From Saccharothrix espanaensis DSM 44229 (GTDB taxonomy: Bacteria; Actinomycetota; Actinomycetes; Mycobacteriales; Pseudonocardiaceae): a stretch of DNA of 64,000 bases. The stretch spans positions 6,820,001-6,884,000 of the forward strand of contig NC_019673.1 in assembly GCF_000328705.1 (NCBI RefSeq), in the 5' to 3' direction. Shown one piece after another: positions 39,322 through 48,374 of the stretch (the stretch's first letter is position 1; every line of letters starts with the position of its first letter). A program made the translations under genes and the position numbers. The notes under the pieces are model-generated. The model saw only the letters and a program-made list of their open reading frames with translations. It was not told where the DNA came from and did no database searches.

Positions 39322-39482
39322 GACGGACCTCCTCCGCGTCGGGGCCCATGCTGGCAGAGCCGGCACCGCCGCGGCTTCACCCGCGCCGCACGGGCCGCCA
39401 CCGTCCGTCACCCGGCACGGGCGAGGTGTGCTCCGTTCGGCCGACGCCACGATCGGACTCCTGACGCCGGAAGGGAGTCCTG

Positions 39483-39713
39483 GTGAAGCGGAATCGTCGA
39501 AAACGCCGGCTGCTGATCTTCTGCTTCGTGTTCGCGCTCGTCCCGCTGACCGCCCAGCGGTGCACCGGGGAGGTGCCCTGCGGCACCGGCACGGCCGCGC
39601 TCGCGCTGTTCCTCCCGCTGGCGCTGCCGGGGTGGCTGGCGCGGGCGGCGCGGTTCGCGCTCGCGCGGACGGCGGTGGAGGCGGACCCTCCTTGTGACGC
39701 CGGCTCACCGTGA
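39483..39713 (+). CDS. Small membrane protein
   Basis: 76 residues: basic N-terminus (MKRNRRKRR), hydrophobic helix about 10-24 (LLIFCFVFALVPLTA), a Cys-containing loop (RCTGEVPCG) and a second hydrophobic helix about 35-50. Two-helix topology with both ends inside is likely. GTG at 39483 has GGGAG upstream. Its first ~70 bp resemble the start of the S8 relic at 37257. Function unknown. Confidence 0.7.
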   Translation: MKRNRRKRRLLIFCFVFALVPLTAQRCTGEVPCGTGTAALALFLPLALPGWLARAARFALARTAVEADPPCDAGSP

Positions 39714-39765
39714 GGGTCGGCCACTACCCTGCCGAACACGACAACCGTTCTCCCGAGGGGGCACC

Positions 39766-41436
39766 GTGACCGACGACCGGCTCGCAGACCTGGCGGCGGA
39801 CTACTTCCAGGACGGCACCGAGACCGACCCGTTCGCCGCCACCGCGTGGGGCGTCGCGGGGCACGACGGCGACGTGCCGGATCCGAGCCGGGACGCCGAC
39901 CGGCGGCGGCTGGACCGGCTCGACGGGTTCCGGCGCAGGCTGGACGGCGTCGACGCGGCCGGGCTGACCGGCCAGGACGTCGTGACGCACGCGATGCTGG
40001 ACCGGCTGCTGCGCACCGAGCGGGCCGAGCTGGCGAGCGGGTTCGGCGTCGGCACGGCCGAGATCGCGGTCTCCGCGAGCCTGGTCGGCGTGCAGAACCT
40101 GGTGTTCGGCACGGTCCCGGTGGTCCGGTTGGCGACCCCGGAGGACACCGCGGACTACCTGCGCCGGCTGGAGGGCCTCGGCGGGTACTTCGACGCCGCC
40201 GGGCAGCGGTACCGGGAAGCGGGCGCGGACGGGCGGCACCCGACGGCGTCGGGCGTGCGGCAGGCCGCGGAGCAGTTGCGCGGCTACCTGGCCTCGGATC
40301 TGTCAGACGACCCATTCCTGCGCCCGGCGCAGGGCGACGACGCGACCCGGGTCGCCGAGGTGGTGCAGCGGACCGTGCGGCCCGCGCTCGCCCGGCTGGC
40401 GGCCACCTTCACCGACGCGCTGCTGCCCGTGGCGCGCGATGACGAGCACGTCGGCGTGTGCTTCGTGCCCGGCGGCGAGGAGGCGTACGCGGCGGCGCTG
40501 GAGGCGCACACCACCACGGAACTCACGCCCGAGGAGATCCACCAGATCGGGCTGACCCGGCTGGCCGAGGTGCACGACGAGGTCTCGGCGCTCGGGTCGC
40601 GGCTGTTCGGCACGTCCACCGTGCCGGAGGTGCTGCGCCGGCTGCGCGACGACGAGGAGCTGCGCTTCGACACCGCCGACGAGATCGTGGCGTGCGCGGT
40701 CGCCGCGCTGGAACGGGCGCAGAGCGCGCTGCCCCGCTGGTTCCGGCACTACGAGATCGCGCCGTGCGTGGTCGAGGCGATGCACCCGGCGGAGGCCGAG
40801 GGCTCGGTGCTGGGCTACTACCGGCCGCCCGCCGACGACGGCTCGCGACCCGGCGCGCACGTGGTGAACACGCACGAGCCGTGGACGCGGCCCCGGTTCG
40901 AGTACGAGGCCCTGGCGTTCCACGAGAGCGTCCCCGGGCACCACCTGCAGATCGCGCTGGCGCAGTCGCTCAAGGACGTCCCGGACTTCCGGCGGTTCGT
41001 CTACGTGACCGCGCACGCCGAGGGCTGGGGCCTCTACACCGAGCGGCTGGCCGACGAGATGGGCCTGTACACCGACGACCTGACCCGGATGGGGATGCTG
41101 TCGTTCGACGCGTGGCGGGCGTGCCGGCTCGTGGTGGACACCGGGATGCACCACTTCGGGTGGTCGCGGGACCGGGCGCTGGCGTTCCTGCGCGACAACA
41201 CCGCCGCGACCGCGTCCAACGTGCGCAACGAGATCGACCGGTACATCGCGTGGCCCGGCCAGGCGCCCGCCTACCTGCTGGGGCGGCTGCACATCGAGGG
41301 CCTGCGGGCGAAGGCCGAACAGGCGCTCGGCGACCGGTTCGACCCGCGCGACTTCCACCACCATGTGCTCTCCAACGGCGCGGTGCCGCTGGGCACGCTG
41401 ACCGACGTCGTCGAGCGGTGGGTCGCCACGGCCTGA
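39766..41436 (+). CDS. DUF885 zinc-peptidase-like protein
   Basis: 556 residues. HESVPGHH (His386, Glu387, second His pair at 392-393) and a downstream Glu419 in HAEGWGLYTE make the HExxPGHH...E zinc site of the DUF885 family, distantly related to thermolysin-type peptidases. The rest is helical (ADYFQDGTETDPFAATAWGV at the front). No signal peptide, so cytosolic; natural substrate unknown. GTG at 39766 follows a G-rich site. A perfect hairpin ends the transcript. Confidence 0.88.
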   Translation: MTDDRLADLAADYFQDGTETDPFAATAWGVAGHDGDVPDPSRDADRRRLDRLDGFRRRLDGVDAAGLTGQDVVTHAMLDRLLRTERAELASGFGVGTAEIAVSASLVGVQNLVFGTVPVVRLATPEDTADYLRRLEGLGGYFDAAGQRYREAGADGRHPTASGVRQAAEQLRGYLASDLSDDPFLRPAQGDDATRVAEVVQRTVRPALARLAATFTDALLPVARDDEHVGVCFVPGGEEAYAAALEAHTTTELTPEEIHQIGLTRLAEVHDEVSALGSRLFGTSTVPEVLRRLRDDEELRFDTADEIVACAVAALERAQSALPRWFRHYEIAPCVVEAMHPAEAEGSVLGYYRPPADDGSRPGAHVVNTHEPWTRPRFEYEALAFHESVPGHHLQIALAQSLKDVPDFRRFVYVTAHAEGWGLYTERLADEMGLYTDDLTRMGMLSFDAWRACRLVVDTGMHHFGWSRDRALAFLRDNTAATASNVRNEIDRYIAWPGQAPAYLLGRLHIEGLRAKAEQALGDRFDPRDFHHHVLSNGAVPLGTLTDVVERWVATA

Positions 41437-41448
41437 GCCGCACGGGCC

Positions 41449-41487
41449 CGCCGGGAAAGTGCTCGGCAGGTGAGCACTTTCCCGGCG
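41449..41487 (+). terminator. Perfect 16-bp stem-loop
   Basis: 41449-41464 and 41472-41487 are perfect reverse complements around a 7-nt loop (GGCAGGT). It starts 12 nt after the DUF885 stop. No T-tract. Most likely a terminator; the AAGTGCTC/GAGCACTT core is less GC-rich than usual here, so a protein-binding site is possible. Confidence 0.75.
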
Positions 41488-41521
41488 CACGATGGTGTCA
41501 CCCGAGACACCGGAGGACAGC

Positions 41522-42073
41522 GTGGAACCCCTCGACTTCGCCGACGCCGCCCAGTGGGACCACTGGCTGACCGCCCACCACGGCGAGTCGGCCGGCGTGT
41601 GGCTCAAGATCGCCAAGAAGAACTCCGGGCGGACCTCGGTCACCATCACCGAGGCGCTCGACGGCGCGCTGTGCCACGGCTGGATCGACGGCCACCGGCG
41701 CGGGCTGGACGACGAGTACTACCTCCAGCGCTACTCGCCGAGGCGGGCCGGCAGCTCGTGGTCCCGGGTCAACGTGGCCAAGGCGGAGGCGCTGATCGCC
41801 GCCGGGCGGATGCGGGACGCGGGGTGGGCCGCCATCCGGGCCGCCCAGGCCCACGGTCGGTGGGCCGCCGCGTACGAGTCGCAGGCCACCGCCACCGTGC
41901 CGGCCGACCTGGCCGAGGCGCTGGAGCGCGACCCGGCCGCGCGTGAGCGGTTCGAGGCCCTGGACCGGACCAGCCGCTACGGGCTGCTCCTGCGGCTGAT
42001 GAAGGCCCGCACGCCCCGCGCCCGGTCCGCCCAGGTGGACCGGATCGTCGCCGGGTCGACCCAGGCGGCCTAG
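41522..42073 (+). CDS. YdeI/OmpD-associated family protein
   Basis: 183 residues: FADAAQWDHWLTAHHGESAG, VWLKIAKKNSG, LCHGWIDGHRRGLDDEYYLQ and YSPRRAGSSWSRVN. This is the conserved core of the YdeI family, linked in E. coli to peptide resistance and of unknown biochemical function. GTG at 41522 is chosen because GGAGG is 5 nt upstream; an ATG at 41492 in the same frame has none. Cytosolic. Confidence 0.88.
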   Translation: MEPLDFADAAQWDHWLTAHHGESAGVWLKIAKKNSGRTSVTITEALDGALCHGWIDGHRRGLDDEYYLQRYSPRRAGSSWSRVNVAKAEALIAAGRMRDAGWAAIRAAQAHGRWAAAYESQATATVPADLAEALERDPAARERFEALDRTSRYGLLLRLMKARTPRARSAQVDRIVAGSTQAA

Positions 42074-42103
42074 GATCGCCGGGATCCCTTGGAGGCCCGG
42101 ACC

Positions 42104-43009
42104 ATGAGCCCGTCCCCCGTCCCGGTCGGCGTGATCGGGCTCGGCGACATCGCCCGCAAGGCGTACCTGCCGGTGTTGTGCGCCCTGCCCGGACTGGTCC
42201 CGCACCTCATGACGCGCAGCCGCGACACCGTGGACCGGATCGGTGACGCCTACCGCGTGCCCGACCGGCACACGACGCTGGACGGGCTGATCGAGGCGGG
42301 TGTGCGGGCGGCATTCGTGCACGCGCCCACCGAGCGGCACCACGGGATCGTGACCCGGCTGCTGGACGCGGGCGTCGACGTGTTCGTGGACAAGCCGTTG
42401 TCGTACTCGCTCGCAGAGAGCCGGGAACTGGTGGCGCTGGCGCGGGAACGGGGCCGTTGCCTGGCGGTCGGTTTCAACCGCCGCTTCGCGCCGGCCTACG
42501 TCGCGGCGTTGGAGCACCCCCGGGACCTGGTGCTGCTCCAGAAGGACCGGCGGGACGACGCCGGGGACGTGCGGACCGTCGTGCTGGACGACTTCATCCA
42601 CCTGGTCGACACCCTCCGGATGCTGGCGCCCGCGACGGCCGACGACGTCCGGGTGCGCGGGTCTGTTGTGGACGGTCGGCTGCACCACGTCGTGCTGGAC
42701 CTCGACGGGCCCGGGTTCACCGGGACGGCCGTGATGAACCGGCTCGGCGGCACGGCCGACGAGGTCCTCCAGACGGCCGGCGCGAACTCCCGGCGCGAGG
42801 TCGTGAACCTCACGCGAGTGGTCGAGAACGGTGTCCCGCAACGGACCGACGACTGGGCGTCCACCGGTCGGCGGCGTGGTTTCGAGGCGATGTGCGAGCA
42901 CTTCCTCGACGCGGTCCGGTCCGGCCGGCGGTTGGACGCCGGGGACGCGCTGGCCACCCACGAGCTGTGCGAGCGGATCATCGCCGAACTGTCCGAGGGC
43001 ACCGCGTAG
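42104..43009 (+). CDS. Gfo/Idh/MocA family oxidoreductase
   Basis: 301 residues. The Rossmann start VGVIGLGDIARKAYLPVL binds NAD(P); then FVDKPLSYSLAESRELVALA, the usual K-P-L motif, and NRRFAPAYVAAL. Members oxidise or reduce sugars and inositols. The central substrate-binding half is somewhat short versus the ~330-residue norm. ATG at 42104 with GGAGG 8 nt upstream. Substrate unknown. Confidence 0.88.
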   Translation: MSPSPVPVGVIGLGDIARKAYLPVLCALPGLVPHLMTRSRDTVDRIGDAYRVPDRHTTLDGLIEAGVRAAFVHAPTERHHGIVTRLLDAGVDVFVDKPLSYSLAESRELVALARERGRCLAVGFNRRFAPAYVAALEHPRDLVLLQKDRRDDAGDVRTVVLDDFIHLVDTLRMLAPATADDVRVRGSVVDGRLHHVVLDLDGPGFTGTAVMNRLGGTADEVLQTAGANSRREVVNLTRVVENGVPQRTDDWASTGRRRGFEAMCEHFLDAVRSGRRLDAGDALATHELCERIIAELSEGTA

Positions 43010-43078
43010 TCCTGCGGGGGTAGGCCGGACGGCGGGATGTCCGCCCGTGGACCGAGGCTTGCGCGCCGGTGGCGAACC

Positions 43079-43084
43079 TATAGT
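43079..43084 (+). promoter_or_regulatory. -10 box of a leaderless promoter
   Basis: TATAGT ends 6 nt before the GTG at 43091, so the kinase message probably begins at its start codon; this also decides that start over an ORF extension to 43037. The -35 region is unconvincing. Confidence 0.45.
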
Positions 43085-43090
43085 GACGGC

Positions 43091-44239
43091 GTGTCGGGCG
43101 CGTTGGTGTACTCGTGGATGCGCGGCAACGTGGTGTGGGTGGACCGCGTCGCCGCCGCTCTCCTCGCGGCCGGGTGCACCGGCTTGGGGATCCTGGTCGG
43201 CGCGGACGGCGCGTACTTCCTGTTGTCCCTCTTGCTCACCGTGCCCTTGGCGTTGCGCCGGACCGCGCCCGTGTGGTGCGCGGGGTTCGTCTTCGCCGCC
43301 GCGTTCGTCCAGTGGTCGACCGTGCGGGACGGCATCGGCGCGTTGCCCGCCGACCTGGCGGTTCCGGTGGTGGTCCACGCCGTCACGGCCTACGCGTCAC
43401 CGTGGTGGGGCCGGTCGGCGTTGGCGGTCGGGCTGATCGGTGCCGGGCTGGGCGGGATCAGTTGGCCGCAGTTGCCGGTTCCGACGGCCGCGCACGTGCT
43501 CGTGGCCGGGTTCCTCGGCAGCACCGTGCTCGCCGCGTGGGCGATCGGCGGTCTGCACCGGGTCCGGCACGAGCAGGTGGTCGCGCTGGCCGAGCGGGCG
43601 CGGCTGCTCGAAGTCGAGCGGGAGCAACGGGATCGGCTCGCGGTGCTGGCCGAGCGGGCGCGGATCGCGCGGGAGATGCACGACATCGTGGCCCACTCGC
43701 TGTCGGCGGTGATCGCGCAGGCCGACGGCGGGCGGTACGCCGCCGATGCGGGGGTCGGGGCGTTGACGGCGATCGGGGAGCACGCAAGGCAGGCGTTGGG
43801 CGAGACCCGGCGGGTGCTCGGGGTGTTGCGGGAAGGACCGGTCGACGTGCTGCCGCAGCCCGGCTTCGAGGACGTTCCCAGGTTGGTGCACCGGGTCCGC
43901 GCGAGTGGCGTGGACGTCCGGTTGTCGTTGCGCGGTGACGATTCCCCGGTGCCGTCCGGGTTGGGGCTCGCGGTGTACCGGATCGTGCAGGAGGGGTTGA
44001 CGAACGTGGTGAAGCACGCCGGGCCCGGGGCGCGGGCAGAGGTGTCGGTGCGGTGGGAGGCGGGGCAGGTGCTGGTCGACGTGGCCGACGACGGGCGCGG
44101 CCCCGGCACGCGCGGCGGCGGCTTCGGGTTGGTGGGGATGCGGGAACGTGTTGCGGCGTACGGGGGTTCGGTGACGTTGGCGGCACGGCCGGCGGGCGGC
44201 ACGGCGCTGTGCGCGCGGATCCCGGCGGCGTCGCCGTGA
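43091..44239 (+). CDS. Membrane sensor histidine kinase (NarL-partner type)
   Basis: 382 residues. Four or five membrane helices in the first ~155 (WVDRVAAALLAAGCTGLGIL, FLLSLLLTVPLAL, LVAGFLGSTVLAAWAIGGL), a coiled linker, HisKA_3 with His197 (REMHDIVAHSL), then HATPase (VYRIVQEGLTNVVKHAG, VADDGRGPG, GLVGMRERV). It senses a signal at the membrane and phosphorylates the regulator whose start overlaps its stop (GTGA). Confidence 0.92.
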   Translation: MSGALVYSWMRGNVVWVDRVAAALLAAGCTGLGILVGADGAYFLLSLLLTVPLALRRTAPVWCAGFVFAAAFVQWSTVRDGIGALPADLAVPVVVHAVTAYASPWWGRSALAVGLIGAGLGGISWPQLPVPTAAHVLVAGFLGSTVLAAWAIGGLHRVRHEQVVALAERARLLEVEREQRDRLAVLAERARIAREMHDIVAHSLSAVIAQADGGRYAADAGVGALTAIGEHARQALGETRRVLGVLREGPVDVLPQPGFEDVPRLVHRVRASGVDVRLSLRGDDSPVPSGLGLAVYRIVQEGLTNVVKHAGPGARAEVSVRWEAGQVLVDVADDGRGPGTRGGGFGLVGMRERVAAYGGSVTLAARPAGGTALCARIPAASP

Positions 44240-44895
44240 CCGGGGTCCGGGTGCTGCTGGTCGAGGACCAGGAGCTGGTGCGGACCGGGCTGCGGATGGT
44301 GGTCGACTCGCAGCCCGACCTGACCGTGGTCGGCGAGGCCGCCGACGGCCTGGCCGGGGTGCGGGAGGCCCGGCGGTTGCGGCCCGACGTGGTGCTGATG
44401 GACGTGCGGATGCCCGTCCTGGACGGGATCGAGGCGACCCGGCGGGTGGTGGCGCTGCCGGGCCCGCCGAAGGTCGTCGTGCTGACCACCTACGACCTCG
44501 ACGAGCACGCGCTGGCCGCGATCCGGGCCGGTGCCGCCGGTTTCCTGCTCAAGGACGCCCCGGCGGAGGACCTGCTGCGCGCCCTGCGGGCGGTCCACGC
44601 GGGGGACGCGGTGATCGCCGCGTCCACCACCCGGCGGCTGCTGGACCACCTGGCCCCCGCGCTCGACCCGGCCGCCGTCCAGGCCGTCGCCGCGTTGACC
44701 GGGCGGGAGCGCGAGGTGCTGGTGGCCATGGCCCGGGGCCGGCCCAACGCCGAGATCGCCGCCCTGCTCTCGGTCGCCGAGGGGACGGTGAAGACGCACG
44801 TCGGCAACATCCTGGCGAAGCTGCACGTCCGGAACCGGGTGCAGGCCGTGGTGACGGCGTACGAGGCGGGACTGGTCCGGCCCGGCGATCGCTGA
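44236..44895 (+). CDS. NarL/LuxR-type response regulator
   Basis: 219 residues. Receiver VLLVEDQELVRTGLRMVV, phospho-site Asp56 (VVLMDVRMP), Thr in VVVLTTYD and Lys in GFLLKDAPAEDLL; C-terminal HTH LTGREREVLVAMARGRPNAE to VKTHVGNILAKLHVRNRVQA. Overlaps the kinase by 4 bp, so the pair is translated together. Neighbouring targets may include the S33-type hydrolase, which is convergent. Confidence 0.93.
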   Translation: MTGVRVLLVEDQELVRTGLRMVVDSQPDLTVVGEAADGLAGVREARRLRPDVVLMDVRMPVLDGIEATRRVVALPGPPKVVVLTTYDLDEHALAAIRAGAAGFLLKDAPAEDLLRALRAVHAGDAVIAASTTRRLLDHLAPALDPAAVQAVAALTGREREVLVAMARGRPNAEIAALLSVAEGTVKTHVGNILAKLHVRNRVQAVVTAYEAGLVRPGDR

Positions 44896-44912
44896 CCGCC
44901 GGGCCGGAGCCG

Positions 44913-46439
44913 TCAGGAGGCGCAGGTGGTGTCCGCGTCGGGCAGCGCGCCGTCGAGCAGGTAGCGCTCGACCGCGCGGTCCACGCACCCGCTGCGGGCG
45001 AAGTGGAACACGCCGTGCCGGAACGCGCCCTCCAGCGTGACCATCCGGGAGCCCTTCAACGCCCGGTGCATCACCTGCTGGCCGGCGTACGGGGTGACGG
45101 GGTCGCCGCTCGCCCCGATGATCAGGGCCGGCCAGGCGTTGTCGATCGCGGTGGGCGGTTCGACGGGCTCGGTCGGCCAGAACGCGCAGGGCGTGATGTC
45201 GCGGGCCAGCGCGCCGTAGAGCGGTTCCGACGCCCGGTGCGCCTGGATGTCGCGGTAGTACGTCTCCGGGTCGCGGGACGCGGCGCGGTCGGCGCACTTG
45301 TTCGCCTCGCCGGCGCTGAAGCCGAACTCGGCGCTCACCTCCGGGTCGTCGTAGAGGGCGAGGATCGCGGCCAGGTCCGGGGTGGGCGTGACCGGCGTTC
45401 CCCCGGCGGCGTCGAGCAGCACCCGGACCCGCGCGCTGAACGTGCCGTAGGACCCGTCGCTGTCGTCGACCGTGAGCAGCAGCCCCGGCAGGGTGGCCGC
45501 GTCGATCCGGTGGTCGCCGACCCGCAACGGCCGGCGGGTGGCCGCCTGCCTGATCCGCTCCACCGCCGCCAGCACGCGCGCGGTCGTGGCGCCGAGGCCG
45601 TACTCGGCGTCACGCGCGGCGACCCACACCGCCCAGTCCCGCAGGGCCGCCGCGTCGGCCGGGCCCGTCTCGCGGGTCACCGCCGGGCCGTAGGCGTCCG
45701 GGGACAGGGCGCTGTCGAGCACGACCCGGTCCGCGCGGCCGGGGAACAGCTGGAGGTAGACCGCGCCGAGGTAGCTCCCGTAGGACCACCCCAGGTAGGA
45801 GACCTGCCGCTCGCCGAGCACGGCGCGCACGACGTCCTGGTCCCGCGCGATGTTGCGGGTGGACGCGTGCGGCAGCAGGTCGCGGTGGCCGGCGCAGCGG
45901 GCGGCGAGGTCCTCGGCCACCCGCGCGCCGCGGTCGAACGACGCCCGGTCGGGACTCGCCAGTTGGGCGCTGCGCAGGTACTGCCCGGTGGGCCAGCCGC
46001 ACTCCAGCGGGGTGCTGCGCCCGAAGAACCGGGGGTCGACGCCCACCAGGTCGTAGCGCTCGGCGATCTGCGGGTAGTTTTGCGCGACAAGGGAAACACC
46101 GTCCCGCGACGCACCGGGCCCGCCGGTGTTCACGACCAGCGCGCCACGCCGCCGCGCGGTGTCGCCGGCGGGCCGGCGCGCGACGGCCAAGGTGATGGTC
46201 GGGCCACTCGGCCGGCGGTGGTCGAGCGGCACGACGACCTCACCGCACCGCGCGCCGACGCCGTCGAGTCCCGCGCCGACCTCGTCGTCCGGCCCCGTGG
46301 CACAGCCGTGCCAGGCAACAACCTGCCGCCCGAACCGGTCCGCCGGGGCCTGGTCGGCGACGGCCGGCGTGGCCACGACCGAGAAGACCGCTGTCGCGGC
46401 CGAGATCACGGTGGAGAGCTTGTTCATCGTCACGTCCAT
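44913..46439 (-). CDS. Secreted alpha/beta hydrolase (S33 tripeptidyl-aminopeptidase type)
   Basis: 508 residues. Signal peptide about 1-31 (MNKLSTVISAATAVFSVVA inside). Oxyanion-side VVNTGGPGASRDG, nucleophile GWSYGSYLG, and a C-terminal GASGDPVTPYAGQQ plus the late His (EGAFRHGVF) complete the TAP-type fold seen in Streptomyces tripeptidyl aminopeptidases. Several Cys pairs suggest extracellular disulphides. ATG at 46439 chosen; ATG at 46427 is equally possible. The 250-bp upstream gap has a 6-bp ACGCCC/GGGCGT repeat (46581-46598) but no clear gene. Confidence 0.9.
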   Translation of the reverse strand: MDVTMNKLSTVISAATAVFSVVATPAVADQAPADRFGRQVVAWHGCATGPDDEVGAGLDGVGARCGEVVVPLDHRRPSGPTITLAVARRPAGDTARRRGALVVNTGGPGASRDGVSLVAQNYPQIAERYDLVGVDPRFFGRSTPLECGWPTGQYLRSAQLASPDRASFDRGARVAEDLAARCAGHRDLLPHASTRNIARDQDVVRAVLGERQVSYLGWSYGSYLGAVYLQLFPGRADRVVLDSALSPDAYGPAVTRETGPADAAALRDWAVWVAARDAEYGLGATTARVLAAVERIRQAATRRPLRVGDHRIDAATLPGLLLTVDDSDGSYGTFSARVRVLLDAAGGTPVTPTPDLAAILALYDDPEVSAEFGFSAGEANKCADRAASRDPETYYRDIQAHRASEPLYGALARDITPCAFWPTEPVEPPTAIDNAWPALIIGASGDPVTPYAGQQVMHRALKGSRMVTLEGAFRHGVFHFARSGCVDRAVERYLLDGALPDADTTCAS

Positions 46440-46690
46440 TCGGTGCTCGCGGAACAACCAGTTCCTGCGTGCTCGGACGCTATGGCCGGGACACTCGCAA
46501 AATCATCGCCGGCGCGGCGGAATTCGCGCTGCCGCGCCTGTCACCGGAGACCGGGTGGCCCTGCGTCGCACGGCGTAGTGACGCCCGACCGTGGGCGTAT
46601 CTGCCCGTCTCGCCGACGACAGCGGGGCGGCGCCCACAACCCGGACGCCACCCCGCCTCACCCGCACCTGTCAGTTGGTCTCCAGGAGAT

Positions 46691-48274
46691 CTAGAAGGTG
46701 ATGCTCCAGCTGTCGATGTTCCCGGTGTCGTAGGAGTACACGTCGGTCACGCGCAGCTTCCACGTGCCGTTCTTGTTCTCCGACGCGGTGTTCACCGTGA
46801 AGGTCTCGTGGATCCCGCTCGCGGAGCCCACACCGCCGGCCTTGCGGAGCACGATCGCGTTGCCACTGGGACCGACCAGGTCGATCGCCAGGTCACCGGT
46901 GTAGGAGTGGTTGATGTCCACCTTGACCGATGTAGACGCCGAACCCACACCATCACAACCGGTCACGGTCACGCTGCTCGACACCGCCGAACCCGCGTCC
47001 GGGATCGCCACGTCGTCCGCGTTCGAACCACCCGAGCACGGCGGGTTGGGCACGTCGCCGCCGAAGGCCGCCGTGTAGAGCAGCTTGTTCGGCGAACCCG
47101 AACCCGGGTTCTTCACCACGCCGCTGGTCGCGTTGTCCGTCAACGCCTTGAGCACCTGGGCGGGCGTGGACGAGGGGTTGCCCGCCAAGTAGAGCGCCGC
47201 GCCGCCGGCCACGTGAGGGGAGGCCATGGACGTGCCGCTCATGTTGGTGCTGCCGGTGTCGTTGGAGTGGCTCGCCGACGTGATGTTGTTGCCGGGCGCG
47301 AAGATGTCGACGCACGACCCGTAGTTCGAGAACGACGCCCGGTTGTCGGCGTTGTCCGTCGCGCCGACCGAGACCACGCTGGTGTTGCGCGCCGGGCCGG
47401 TGTTGCAGGCGTCGGCCGAGCTGTTGCCCGCCGCCACCACGAACGTCACGCCCGCCGCGGTGAGGCGCGTGATGGCGTCGTCACCGATGCCTGGGGTGTC
47501 GAAGGTGAAGCTGCCGTTGACCACGGCGGGCTTCACGGCGTTCTTGGCGATCCACTCGATGCCCTCGACGCCGTCGGAGTCCGGGGCACTGCCGCCGCAG
47601 CCGAGGATGCGCACCGCGACCAGCTTGGTCTTCTTGGCCACGCCCCAGGTTTTACCGCCGATGGTGCCGGACACGTGCGTGCCGTGGCCGTTGCAGTCCT
47701 GCGCTTCAGCGTCCTCGTCGACGAAGTCGTAGCCGTACTGCGCACGGCCCTCGAACTCGCTGTGCGTCTTGCGGACACCCGTGTCGAGGACGTACGTCGT
47801 GACGTTCGACGCGGTGGTGTTGTAGGTGTACTTGGTGTCCAGCGGCAGGTTCCGCTGGTCCACCCGGTCGATGCCGTAGGTGGCGTTGGCCTGGGTGTCG
47901 GCGACCTTGGCGGTGCCGTCCTGGAAGACCCGCTTGACCGCCGGGTCGGCGGCCAGCCGGCGCGCCTGCCCGTCGGACAGGTCGCGCACCAGGAACCCCT
48001 GCATGGCGACGGAGAACACCGACTTCAGCTTGCCGCCGTACCGGCCGACGAGCTGCTCCGAGGTCTGCTGGATCTGCGCCTGAATCTGGGCCTGGTTCTG
48101 GGCCTGGCCGGTCGCCTGGCCTCGCGGCACGTCCTTCAGCGAGACCAGGAAGCTGCCCGCGAACGGCTCGCGCGCTTTCACGAAGTCGGCTTGCGCCTGG
48201 GCGGACGCCGGCGGCGTCAGGCCGAGGGTGGCCAGGGCGACGACGACCGCCACGGCCCTCAGTGGTGTTCCCAT
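46691..48274 (-). CDS. Secreted S8 subtilisin-like protease with P-like C-terminal domain (paralogue 1)
   Basis: 527 residues: signal (1-25), inhibitor-I9 propeptide (about 40-125, with a Gln-rich QAQNQAQIQAQIQQ insert), catalytic core with Asp164, His197 (NGHGTHVSGT), Asn284 (AAGNSS) and Ser349 (GTSMASPH), then a ~100-residue proprotein-convertase-like beta domain (SYTGDLAIDLVGPSG). The canonical N-x-SLGG substrate-strand motif is replaced (VVNGSFTFDTPG), so specificity should differ from its neighbour. ATG at 48274 has GGAGGAA upstream; an upstream in-frame ATG at 48295 is less likely. Confidence 0.93.
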   Translation of the reverse strand: MGTPLRAVAVVVALATLGLTPPASAQAQADFVKAREPFAGSFLVSLKDVPRGQATGQAQNQAQIQAQIQQTSEQLVGRYGGKLKSVFSVAMQGFLVRDLSDGQARRLAADPAVKRVFQDGTAKVADTQANATYGIDRVDQRNLPLDTKYTYNTTASNVTTYVLDTGVRKTHSEFEGRAQYGYDFVDEDAEAQDCNGHGTHVSGTIGGKTWGVAKKTKLVAVRILGCGGSAPDSDGVEGIEWIAKNAVKPAVVNGSFTFDTPGIGDDAITRLTAAGVTFVVAAGNSSADACNTGPARNTSVVSVGATDNADNRASFSNYGSCVDIFAPGNNITSASHSNDTGSTNMSGTSMASPHVAGGAALYLAGNPSSTPAQVLKALTDNATSGVVKNPGSGSPNKLLYTAAFGGDVPNPPCSGGSNADDVAIPDAGSAVSSSVTVTGCDGVGSASTSVKVDINHSYTGDLAIDLVGPSGNAIVLRKAGGVGSASGIHETFTVNTASENKNGTWKLRVTDVYSYDTGNIDSWSITF

Positions 48275-48304
48275 GAGCTGTTCCTCCACGAACACAGGGT
48301 GGGT

Positions 48305-48334
48305 GCGATCCGCCGCGCGGCAGCCGCGGATCGC
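48305..48334 (-). terminator. Hairpin between the tandem S8 genes
   Basis: GCGATCCGC (48305-48313) and GCGGATCGC (48326-48334) pair perfectly around 12 nt. It follows the upstream S8 gene's stop (48375) by about 40 nt, and lies in the leader of the next. Terminator most likely. Confidence 0.5.
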
Positions 48335-48374
48335 CCGATCGAGGGGGACTACCGGTGAAGAACGGAGATTCGGA

